Positions 1 through 6,401 of a DNA stretch of 17,489 nt are shown piece after piece. This DNA comes from Rickettsiales bacterium (GTDB lineage: Bacteria > Pseudomonadota > Alphaproteobacteria > Rickettsiales > UBA3002). Every line of letters starts with the position of its first letter. Within the stretch, counting starts at the first letter, position 1. The notes beneath the pieces are model-generated. The model was given only the letters and a program-made list of their open reading frames with translations. It had not been told where the DNA came from and did not search any database. Made by a program: the position numbers and the translations under genes. Where the stretch lies: positions 1 to 17,489 of the forward strand of contig JAIXZB010000099.1 in NCBI GenBank assembly GCA_027489915.1, written 5' to 3'.

Positions 1-2
1 GA

Positions 3-236
3 AAGCATGTTGATCAGTTCGACCTGACCGAGAAAGAAAAACTCGAACTGGTGAATGCTGTCTGGAAACTCGTGGATAGCGTGCTCGACCAGCATCTTGG
101 ACTGAATCAGCTACCGGCGAGAACACCCGACCAGAGCCTAACGGAGTCGAACTGCGCGAAACCCAAGCGTCAGAGCCATTCTTCAGGAAAGATAAAATCG
201 TTGCGGCAGAGTAAAAGGGCATTTGAGGCAGAATAA
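3..236 (+). CDS. 3' end of an unrecognised small protein (5' end outside window)
   Basis: The frame is open from base 3 to a TAA at 234-236, giving 77 codons. A GTG at 51 could start an internal 61-residue version, but the frame continues upstream without a stop, so the gene probably begins before the window. The first half is acidic and amphipathic (FDLTEKEKLELVNAVW, then a helix ending near LGLNQL). It resembles, from memory, short helical proteins encoded beside site-specific recombinases in alphaproteobacteria; I could not confirm this. The second half is low-complexity and basic, rich in S, K and Q. The change in character falls close to the tRNA-like repeat at 134-154, so the tail may have been created when the frame was fused to other DNA at an integration junction. 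Function unknown. Confidence 0.45.
   Translation, partial: KHVDQFDLTEKEKLELVNAVWKLVDSVLDQHLGLNQLPARTPDQSLTESNCAKPKRQSHSSGKIKSLRQSKRAFEAE
134..154 (+). repeat. Left copy of tRNA-Ala T-arm sequence (candidate attachment site)
   Basis: These 21 bases match 9082-9102 in the tRNA-Ala gene at 19 of 21 positions, in the same orientation. The core taacggagtcgaac (139-152) is exact. It corresponds to the T-arm and the 3' acceptor strand of the tRNA read on the opposite strand. The 3' half of a tRNA gene is the usual attachment site of tyrosine-integrase elements, so this could be the distal att copy. No integrase is visible between the two copies, and the repeat is short. Confidence 0.5.
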
Positions 237-354
237 TGGAAAAATTAGAACTCCCGGGGCTGGCACTGGCAGCGACCTTGGCGGGATTACGTTCGATTAG
301 ATAAGTTATGGTGGTGTGCGAAGTCATGAGCGAACTAGTCTCCAATGGTCTATC

Positions 355-387
355 CCCTGTTTTACAGGGAAAATACAGGGATTTTTT
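355..387. repeat. CCCTGT/ACAGGG hairpin and tandem ACAGGGA motif
   Basis: CCCTGT (355-360) and ACAGGG (364-369) form a perfect 6-bp inverted repeat with a 3-nt loop. A second ACAGGG follows at 375-380, and then six T (382-387). The left arm can pair with either right arm; the longer version ends next to the T-run and would be terminator-like. A further acaggg is at 472-477, where ttccct (456-461) and agggaa (474-479) form another 6-bp inverted repeat. The 12-mer tttacagggaaa (361-372) recurs at 739-750 inside the next gene. Apart from these repeats I see nothing convincing in the roughly 325 bases between 237 and 561. Confidence 0.5.
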
Positions 388-561
388 AAATTTTCAGGCC
401 CTTATTCGACCTATGCTCTAGGCAAGTCTACGGAAATGCTCATTATTCAAGCCAATTCCCTATTATTCGTAACAGGGAAATAAAATCAGCATATCAGGAA
501 ACTCCACTCGACTTATCTATGTAAAAGAGCGTTGCTGGCCACGCTAAAATCGAGGCCGCAC

Positions 562-918
562 ATGTCCAAACAAAACCAAAGTCGCAAAGTAGGCTACAAG
601 AACCCACCTAAGCAAAGCCAGTTCACAAAAGGCTGTTCCGGCAACCCCAAAGGCCGACCCAGGAAATACGACCCTGCCGCCGAACGTAAACAGCTTAAGG
701 CGCTGCTAGAGTTGTTGGCTACACGCCCGCACCAAGGCTTTACAGGGAAAGGAAATTCTAAATCACTGAATTACGTACTGTGGCTAGTTAAGGAACTGGA
801 GATCCAGATTCGCTTGCAGGTCTACAACCGCGTGACAGATGTGGACCCTAAATATCAGCCGCCAGTGAAGCCCAACATGCTCAAGCGCAAAATGGAAAAG
901 CAAAAACGCTTAAACTAA
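562..918 (+). CDS. DUF5681 domain protein
   Basis: The product is 118 residues from ATG 562. The frame extends to a TTG at 532, but ATG 562 puts the conserved block near the N-terminus, as is usual. Residues about 10-35 carry the DUF5681 signature: GYKNPPKQSQFTKGCSGNPKGRP, with segments such as SQFTKGCSGNPKGRPRK rich in G, N, K and P. These proteins are common in alphaproteobacterial phage and island DNA; some sit near terminase genes, but no biochemical role is established. The remainder is basic and helical (LELLATRP, LWLVKELEIQIRLQV) and ends in a lysine/arginine-rich tail, consistent with nucleic-acid association; that is inference. No terminase or other phage gene is adjacent, so it appears orphaned within the AT-rich segment. 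Confidence 0.75.
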   Translation: MSKQNQSRKVGYKNPPKQSQFTKGCSGNPKGRPRKYDPAAERKQLKALLELLATRPHQGFTGKGNSKSLNYVLWLVKELEIQIRLQVYNRVTDVDPKYQPPVKPNMLKRKMEKQKRLN

Positions 919-963
919 ATTCAAGTTAGCCCTCTAGTTTGAGAAGTGCCATTTCGAACTTGT

Positions 964-2187
964 TTATTCTAGAATTGCTCCGTTATCCAGAGTTTGCAGC
1001 CGCAATGGTTTGCGAAGAATCATAAAGGTCACAAGGCAAGCTGCCATGGCGCAAACGGCAATAAAAAATGCCATTGAAATCACCTCCGTCGCACCGAAAA
1101 AAGCTGAAAGACCTGCTGCCATAGCGCCGACCAGCATCTGCATCGAGCCAGCTAGCGAAGATGCAAGCCCTACACCATCAGTAATGTTATCCATCGCCAA
1201 AACTACCGTTGTTGGTATAATCAGTCCCAAACAAGCTGTGGTCGCCATCAAAAATACTAGCGTTAAGGGCAAACTAGCAGCACCTATTGCTGCCGCCACT
1301 GCAAGCAAGCTAGGGAAAATAAGAAATCCCAACACCCCTCTTCGAATCACGCGCTCGGCTCCTATCCTAGAAACTAAAGGTCCACCAGCCTGCGCTGCCA
1401 ATACAAAACCTAACCCATTCAGCCCGAAAGCAAGACTAAAGCCAAGCGGCGATAACCCAAAAGCATCCGCGTATACAAATGGTGCAGTTGTGATTAGAAT
1501 CGAAAACGCCCCAAAACAAGATGCACTTACTAATACTGGGCCTGTGAAATCACGCGTTCGAAAGAGCTTAGTCGCTTGCTTGATCACAGCGCCCAATCCG
1601 GACTTACTTCGCGTACTCAACGTTTCAGGTAGACGAGCCACTACAATTATTAAAGCGCCCAATGACAAGACAAGCAAGACAGCAAATATAGCCCGCCATC
1701 CAGCCAACTCTAATATTCCGCTACCAATCAGTGGTGCGAATATCGGTGACACTCCAATAATAATTAAGATCAATCCGATCAATTTAGTCGCATCTGCTCC
1801 AGTGTATAGATCGCGAACTAGCGCGCGTGGCACTACCACAAGCGCTGCCGCACCAATGCTTTGCACGAACCTAGCTAAAAGTAGCGTCTCGATTGTTGGC
1901 ACAACGATGCCCCCTAATGTACCAATAACGAAAATACCCAGCGCCCAGATTAACACAGTGCGTCGCCCTAAACGGTCTGACAGTGGTCCCCAAAAAAGCT
2001 GCGCTGCGCCAAATCCCACGAAATAAACCAGCAATGTTGCCTGAATCGCAAAAGTAGAAGTGCGCAGTTCATTAGCCATGTAAGGGAGAGCTGGTAGGTA
2101 CATATCTGTCGCCAACGGACCAACTGCAGACACCATACCAAGTATAAGCGCTAGTCCGAAAAGTTTGGTACGTTTGACTTGCTGCAT
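964..2187 (-). CDS. Bcr/CflA-family MFS drug/small-molecule exporter
   Basis: This 407-residue polytopic inner-membrane protein has about 12 hydrophobic segments, the normal size for the family. TM1 ends in DMYLPALP (28-35), the hallmark of Bcr/CflA multidrug effluxers. The MFS motif A loop between TM2 and TM3 is present (GPLSDRLGRR, 67-76, with D71 and R72). Proton-coupled efflux of a small organic molecule is the expected role; known family members export bicyclomycin, chloramphenicol, sulfonamides or cysteine. ATG 2187 is preceded on the minus strand by a weak purine-rich stretch (aggat). It is transcribed away from the acyltransferase/di-iron pair starting at 2376 across a 188-bp shared intergenic region. 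It could therefore export that pair's product or give self-resistance, which is inferred from position only. The long plus-strand frame over this gene is a shadow. Confidence 0.9.
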   Translation of the reverse strand: MQQVKRTKLFGLALILGMVSAVGPLATDMYLPALPYMANELRTSTFAIQATLLVYFVGFGAAQLFWGPLSDRLGRRTVLIWALGIFVIGTLGGIVVPTIETLLLARFVQSIGAAALVVVPRALVRDLYTGADATKLIGLILIIIGVSPIFAPLIGSGILELAGWRAIFAVLLVLSLGALIIVVARLPETLSTRSKSGLGAVIKQATKLFRTRDFTGPVLVSASCFGAFSILITTAPFVYADAFGLSPLGFSLAFGLNGLGFVLAAQAGGPLVSRIGAERVIRRGVLGFLIFPSLLAVAAAIGAASLPLTLVFLMATTACLGLIIPTTVVLAMDNITDGVGLASSLAGSMQMLVGAMAAGLSAFFGATEVISMAFFIAVCAMAACLVTFMILRKPLRLQTLDNGAILE

Positions 2188-2311
2188 TTGCTATCCTGTA
2201 TGTTGTTCTAATTTAATACTGAAAGTAAATTTAGTAAGTCCTATCATTCTAATGCACAACCCCTAATTGATTACTAAAAACTACCCTAGGTTGAATTTTC
2301 CAAGATTTTTT

Positions 2312-2340
2312 TTGATAAATTTGGATTAACCGCATTCAAT
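2312..2340 (+). promoter_or_regulatory. Candidate sigma70-type promoter for the acyltransferase/HDO pair
   Basis: TTGATA (2312-2317) and TTCAAT (2335-2340) are 17 bp apart and match the -35 and -10 consensus at 5/6 and 4/6. The start would fall about 30 nt before ATG 2376. The region is AT-rich, so chance matches are easy and this is only a candidate. Confidence 0.3.
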
Positions 2341-2375
2341 AGATTTACGTGGCCTGACTCACACAGGAGGACGCC

Positions 2376-3035
2376 ATGTCAAACTCACAGAGAATTATAC
2401 AAAACAATCTGCATGATTTTGAAAAGATTCAGAGCTTCTCTTCCAGCCTGAGTGCACTCACACTTCAGGAAGAAAGAAAGAATGACTCATTAAATCTGCA
2501 AGTAGAATGCTCAACAGATATGCAGTATCTGAATCAATATTATTTCATCAGGCAATATGCTTATCAAAATGATCTGCAAGTCAAATCGTTCACTGGCGAA
2601 GAAGACGATATTGACCTTAGAAGTAATCTGTTAATTGCTCGCAAAGGCCATTTCTGCGTGGGCGGCGCACGCCTGACAATTTCTAAAGCTTCTAACCGAG
2701 TCAAATTACCTCTGGAAAGAGGAGACGATTACAGACTAACGGATTATCTACCTTGGCTATCCGAACTTAATTACTGCGAGCTTGGACGTACAGCAATTAT
2801 CCCTCAGTATAGAGATTCAGATGCCTTACATAAGCTGTTTGCTTTAGCACTGGATATTGCTCGCCAGAACTCATGCGAGTACATGGTGGGAGTATCCCCT
2901 CCTGCCGTGGCAAGGCACTTCAAAAAAACTTATATGGCATTGGGACTGCAGCCTGAAATTCGCAAAGATATTCCTGCACCACTAGGTCCCGAAAACCAAC
3001 ACATGATATTACATTTTCAGATCGCAAAACTTTAA
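2376..3035 (+). CDS. GNAT-fold N-acyltransferase, FeeM/autoinducer-synthase-like
   Basis: The product is 219 residues. ATG 2376 has an excellent ribosome site, AGGAGG (2365-2370), five bases upstream. The layout resembles acyl-ACP-dependent GNAT synthases such as LuxI-type AHL synthases and FeeM-like N-acyl amino acid synthases. There is an Arg in an early helix (R59 in YFIRQYAY) and an acidic stretch after a variable loop (EEDDID, 75-80). A strand pair follows (LLIARKGHFCVGGARL, 85-100), then E135-L-G-R138, matching the E-x-x-R/SR motif of that group, and then PQYR. The long N-terminal extension (1-45) has no recognisable domain. The predicted reaction is transfer of a fatty acyl chain from acyl-ACP to an amine or amino acid in the cytoplasm; the acceptor cannot be read from sequence. 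The gene is 18 bp upstream of the di-iron enzyme gene and surely co-transcribed. An ordinary acetyltransferase is less likely but possible. Confidence 0.7.
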   Translation: MSNSQRIIQNNLHDFEKIQSFSSSLSALTLQEERKNDSLNLQVECSTDMQYLNQYYFIRQYAYQNDLQVKSFTGEEDDIDLRSNLLIARKGHFCVGGARLTISKASNRVKLPLERGDDYRLTDYLPWLSELNYCELGRTAIIPQYRDSDALHKLFALALDIARQNSCEYMVGVSPPAVARHFKKTYMALGLQPEIRKDIPAPLGPENQHMILHFQIAKL

Positions 3036-3053
3036 TAATTTTAGGAGATAACA

Positions 3054-3758
3054 ATGAACGCCACACAAGCCGCTTTCAAACCATTATCATCGAATGACGC
3101 AATGAACTATTTACCAAGTTTGCCAGAAAAAGCCGCTGAAGTAGTAAAGCGCTACTTAGATGTGATTGATATTGAGCAGTATAAGTATTTTTTATACGCT
3201 ATGTATCACTACACACTAGATAGCGAAGCTAAGCTTTTATATGCTAGCAAGTTATGTAATAATCCTGCACTAAAAAAATACTTCAAGGAAATGGCAAAAG
3301 AAGAACGTGGCCACTATTTATTAGCACAACGGGATATAGAAGAGTTCGGCATCAACGTGGTAGGCTCACCTGATTCTGAGCCAGTACGTGATTTCAGAAA
3401 ATATTGGTATGAACTAGGCACAGAAAATGACAATGAGTTTCTTGGTGCCATGTTCGTATTCGAGAACATCGCTAGTTTGTGTGTTGAAGAAGTTCGAGCA
3501 ATGGTTAAGCGCCTTAATCTTACCAAGCGTCAGGCAAGGTGGTTACTTGTGCACTTAGAAGCGGATGAAGATCATGGGGCAGAAGCTTATAAGATGTGCC
3601 TTTCTTATGCATCAGATAATCCAGAAGCTATCTTAAGGGCTGCTCAAGAAGGGGTGGATCGATGGATTGCTGTATTTGAAGATGCACTCTCTAATACGCT
3701 AGATAGCTCTGAAGCAACATCTAAACTTGTTTCTCATTATGCTAGCAACGTCAATTGA
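3054..3758 (+). CDS. Heme-oxygenase-like di-iron oxidase (HDO, iron-containing redox enzyme family)
   Basis: This 234-residue all-helical protein has RBS taggaga about 8 nt before ATG 3054. The HDO metal ligands are visible in order: E84-x-x-H87 (EERGH), E137 (VFEN), then H167-x3-D171-x2-H174 (HLEADEDH). The last spacing is the same as in CADD-type members. HDO enzymes (UndA, BesC, SznF and CADD relatives) use a transient di-iron centre and O2 for oxidative C-C cleavage, N-oxygenation or desaturation of small substrates, including fatty and amino acids. TenA and PqqC share the fold but lack this ligand set. Pairing with an acyltransferase suggests that it modifies an acyl amino acid or its precursor, but the substrate is unknown. 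All six expected ligands are present, so I expect an active enzyme. Confidence 0.8.
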   Translation: MNATQAAFKPLSSNDAMNYLPSLPEKAAEVVKRYLDVIDIEQYKYFLYAMYHYTLDSEAKLLYASKLCNNPALKKYFKEMAKEERGHYLLAQRDIEEFGINVVGSPDSEPVRDFRKYWYELGTENDNEFLGAMFVFENIASLCVEEVRAMVKRLNLTKRQARWLLVHLEADEDHGAEAYKMCLSYASDNPEAILRAAQEGVDRWIAVFEDALSNTLDSSEATSKLVSHYASNVN

Positions 3759-3762
3759 TTGG

Positions 3763-3785
3763 TTCAGATAAAAATTGATTCTGAA
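3763..3785 (+). other. Stem-loop just after the HDO gene
   Basis: TTCAGA (3763-3768) and TCTGAA (3780-3785) form a perfect 6-bp stem with an 11-nt loop, 4 nt after the HDO stop. No T-tract follows, so it is not a classical terminator. It could be a processing or attenuation structure between the enzyme pair and the receptor operon. Confidence 0.3.
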
Positions 3786-3822
3786 GGGGGTGCAGAGCAT
3801 ACGAATAGCGCTTTAATCTGCG

Positions 3823-3828
3823 TATAAT
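3823..3828 (+). promoter_or_regulatory. Consensus -10 box upstream of the TonB receptor operon
   Basis: A perfect TATAAT is preceded by TG at 3819-3820, so the spacing is one base off an extended -10. The -35 position (around 3800) matches consensus poorly, suggesting a promoter that needs an activator or uses the TG. The operon starts 100 bp further on at 3928. Confidence 0.4.
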
Positions 3829-3861
3829 AGCAAAATAAACTGTAAATTTCTATTTTTTGTA

Positions 3862-3873
3862 TGATAATTATCA
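3862..3873. promoter_or_regulatory. Palindrome TGATAATTATCA, Fur-box-like operator candidate
   Basis: This perfect 12-bp palindrome lies about 34 bp after the -10 box and 54 bp before the receptor start. The half-sites match the Fur core (TGATAAT.ATTATCA, with the central base lost and the arms merged). That suggests repression when iron is sufficient. It could equally be bound by the XRE repressors at the end of the operon. No second copy was seen in the window. Confidence 0.4.
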
Positions 3874-3927
3874 GTTGATTTTCTAACCACAGAAAGCTAC
3901 TCAGAAGCGAATTTTTCTTTGGTAGCC

Positions 3928-5895
3928 ATGAAAAAGCTATGCTCTGCAGCCACCTTTTTGTACGTTTGTTGCCAATCAACAGCGTATGGATCTTCGCAAG
4001 CTACAGAAGGTTCCCTTAACGAACTTCTCAATACAAAAATCTACAGTGCCTCAAAAAAACCCGAAGATGGTAACAAATCACCCTCTGCACAGTATGTGAT
4101 TACTGAAGAAGACCTCAAGCAGATGGGTGTACGGCATGTGGCGGATGCTTTGCGAACCGTGCCTGGACTGCAAGTATCTAAGATAAGCTCTAACAAATGG
4201 ATGGTTGCTTCAAGAGGCTTTGGTGAGCAATTCTCAAACAAACTCCTTGTATTGATTGATGGCCGCCCAGTTTATACTACTCTATTTTCTGGAGTGCTAT
4301 GGGATCAGCAAGACGTACCAATCCAAGACATAAAGCAAATAGAAGTTATCAGGGGCCCTGGCGCGGCTATGTGGGGATCTAATGCCGTCAATGGCGTTAT
4401 AAATATTATCACCAAGTCATCGGAGACCACACTCGGCACAAAAATGTCAACCACCGCAGGATTTACGGATACAGGCGAAACACAACTAGTATTAGAAGCC
4501 TCACACGGCTTAAAAATAGATACTAAAAGCACAATGAGATCCACATTAAAGCTTCGTTCGGATCCAAGCTACGTACCCGTAAATAAAGCTAATAATAACG
4601 ACGATTCTTGGAAGTCAAAGTCGGCGAATCTTAGATACGATCACAAACCCAGCTCCAATGAATCATTGAGCGTTCAAGGTGGTATTTACACCAACAAATC
4701 TGAACAAATTTATACTTTTCCTACTTTAGTTGCTCCATTCAGAACCAGAGAATCCGGTATCGAAGAATCAAAAGGCGGCAACATTCTCGCTGACTGGAGT
4801 AAAAATCTTTCTGATAGTGAGTCAGTCAGTTTAAAAGGATACGTTGATTATTTTGATTGGTCTTATGTGCGATCCAAAGCACAAATGGTAAATACCAGTG
4901 TTGAAGGTCAATACGACTTTTTAATGTTCGATTCTTGGGAAACCATAAGTTCTGTTGGCTATAGAGTTTCATCAGATTCCATCGAGAATGGAATGTACCT
5001 AAGCTATAATCCAGACTCTTACACAGCCCAGTTTTTTGATGCTCTCTTCCAAACCAAAATACCGCTAGTAAATAAGAAAGTCTTTCTGACAGCAGGAAGT
5101 CGCTTAGAATCTAATAGTTACACAGAACTAGCGCTTTCCCCCAGTATCAAACTCTCCTATGAACCTGATCCGATGGTAATGCTATGGTCATCATGGTCAA
5201 AAGCACAACGTATACCTAGCAGGGGGACCTATCACCTTACTACGCTAGTTGCGGGTACGCCAACTGGGTACGTAGCATTTATACCTAATAGGGATTTTGA
5301 ACCTGAAAAAGTAGACGCCTATGAAGCAGGATTACGATTAAATCCACTGGCTGGCCTTAGTCTAGACTCGACTGTATTCTATAATAACTACAATGACCTC
5401 AGAACATTTGAGCCAACAATTCCATTCGGCAACATATCTTCACCGCGCACATTAAGTAATCTTGGTGAAGCTAATACTAAGGGACTCGAAGTGTCTGCAA
5501 CCTATCAGACAACTCCTGACTTACGTCTTAATTTGGGCTATTCATATCACGAGCTATCATTCTCAAGTAACCCTGGCACCCTTGATACAGTTTTCTTAAA
5601 CACTGCAGGTAGGTGGCCAGAGCAAATGTGGAGTGCTCGCGCTGCATATAATATTGCCGAAGATTTAACTCTGAATTCATCTCTGTATTACAATTCCAAT
5701 ATGGCTGCATCTGGAATACCTTCTTATTCTAAACTGGATGCAAATCTTGCATGGTACGCATTAGAAAGTACCGAGCTTATACTTGGCGTTGACAACATTA
5801 CGGATGACCTGCACCCAGAATATTCTGCGCCTCTTTATGGTGAGCGCTTAGAGATACCCAGACTATTTTATCTTACAGTTAAAGTGACAATGTGA
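3928..5895 (+). CDS. TonB-dependent outer-membrane receptor
   Basis: The product is 655 residues from ATG 3928. In-frame TTG (3919) and GTG (3922) starts are possible but would lengthen the signal peptide unhelpfully. The N-terminus is a signal peptide (MKK, hydrophobic run, cleavage near AYG). The plug domain spans about 52-163 and includes QYVITEEDLKQMG, RTVPGL, KLLVLIDGRPVY, and IEVIRGPGAAMWG running into NAVNGVINIITK. The remainder is the 22-strand barrel. The LIDGRPVYTTLFSG and RGPGAAMWGSNAVNG style is that of receptors usually encoded next to YfiR-like proteins. The final residue is Met instead of the common C-terminal aromatic. It would import a large ligand, typically a metal chelate, using TonB energy. 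The last 4 bases overlap the start of the YfiR-like gene, so it leads a five-gene operon. Confidence 0.92.
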   Translation: MKKLCSAATFLYVCCQSTAYGSSQATEGSLNELLNTKIYSASKKPEDGNKSPSAQYVITEEDLKQMGVRHVADALRTVPGLQVSKISSNKWMVASRGFGEQFSNKLLVLIDGRPVYTTLFSGVLWDQQDVPIQDIKQIEVIRGPGAAMWGSNAVNGVINIITKSSETTLGTKMSTTAGFTDTGETQLVLEASHGLKIDTKSTMRSTLKLRSDPSYVPVNKANNNDDSWKSKSANLRYDHKPSSNESLSVQGGIYTNKSEQIYTFPTLVAPFRTRESGIEESKGGNILADWSKNLSDSESVSLKGYVDYFDWSYVRSKAQMVNTSVEGQYDFLMFDSWETISSVGYRVSSDSIENGMYLSYNPDSYTAQFFDALFQTKIPLVNKKVFLTAGSRLESNSYTELALSPSIKLSYEPDPMVMLWSSWSKAQRIPSRGTYHLTTLVAGTPTGYVAFIPNRDFEPEKVDAYEAGLRLNPLAGLSLDSTVFYNNYNDLRTFEPTIPFGNISSPRTLSNLGEANTKGLEVSATYQTTPDLRLNLGYSYHELSFSSNPGTLDTVFLNTAGRWPEQMWSARAAYNIAEDLTLNSSLYYNSNMAASGIPSYSKLDANLAWYALESTELILGVDNITDDLHPEYSAPLYGERLEIPRLFYLTVKVTM

Positions 5896-6401
5896 AGCGC
5901 TGTTTTCTTCAGTTAGCTATTATAGCAAATTGCATGCTAGCACCACATAGCACTGCGTTTGCTCAAGAATTGCAAAATAGATCAAATCATATCACTGCAA
6001 ACATACTGCTCGAAATTCCGCGTTACATAGAAACTTCAGTTATAAAACTTGAAACATTATGCATTGTCGACAATTCAGATCTTTCAAGAAAAGCTAAAGA
6101 GCGTAATACAACAAAAAATTCCTTTAAAAAGATAATCTTATTAAACACAAAAAGCAATCTGACTGATTGTGACTTTGTCTACACAGAAAACAAGCGACAA
6201 GCGCGCAGATACCTAAGAAACAAATCTTACAAGACAATCATAACCTCGAACTACAGCTCGTTCATCGATGAAGGAGGTGCGTTAGCTATACTTGATGATA
6301 ACGGACAAATAGGAATCGAATTAAATCTAAGTACCGCCAAGCAACTTGACATAACTTTCAACCCAGATCTTCTGGAAGTAAGTAAGAGGGTTATACAATG
6401 A
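5892..6401 (+). CDS. YfiR-like (DUF4154) periplasmic protein
   Basis: The product is 169 residues from GTG 5892, which overlaps the receptor stop (GTGA), so translation is probably coupled. A signal peptide (1-24, cleavage after AFA) sends it to the periplasm. The C-terminal half fits the YfiR family: the strand TIITSN (115-120), SSFIDEGGALAIL (122-134), IGIELNLSTAKQ (140-151) and DLLEVSKRV (159-167). The family pattern here is F..GG, then F.INl.aAk, then LL.LA..V. Cysteines C57 and C93 match one conserved disulfide; the second pair found in Pseudomonas YfiR is absent. YfiR binds the periplasmic domain of the cyclase YfiN and holds it off. Here the partner is most likely the sensor encoded immediately downstream, and the receptor upstream may supply the cue; this is inferred from order. 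Confidence 0.85.
   Translation: MKRCFLQLAIIANCMLAPHSTAFAQELQNRSNHITANILLEIPRYIETSVIKLETLCIVDNSDLSRKAKERNTTKNSFKKIILLNTKSNLTDCDFVYTENKRQARRYLRNKSYKTIITSNYSSFIDEGGALAILDDNGQIGIELNLSTAKQLDITFNPDLLEVSKRVIQ

Noticed and set aside
236..304. 22-codon frame starting at a TAATG overlap with the first gene's stop
   Set aside because: The start overlap is suggestive, but the peptide is very short, unrecognised and has no own ribosome site. It may be a remnant of DNA adjoining the junction.
1010..2026. 338-codon plus-strand frame opposite the MFS exporter
   Set aside because: It is antisense to a clear membrane protein, its translation is low-complexity (A, P, T, K, I) with no domain, and it follows codon phase of the minus-strand gene.
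2285..2290. cctagg in the MFS-acyltransferase intergenic region as a lux-type box
   Set aside because: The symmetry hardly extends past 6 bp and no LuxR-type regulator is encoded in the window.
3763..3785. Rho-independent terminator after the HDO gene
   Set aside because: The 6-bp stem is perfect but weak in GC and has no T-run after it, so it is listed only as a stem-loop.
3919..3927. TTG start for the TonB receptor
   Set aside because: It adds only three residues before MKK and lacks a Shine-Dalgarno. ATG 3928 gives a standard signal peptide start.
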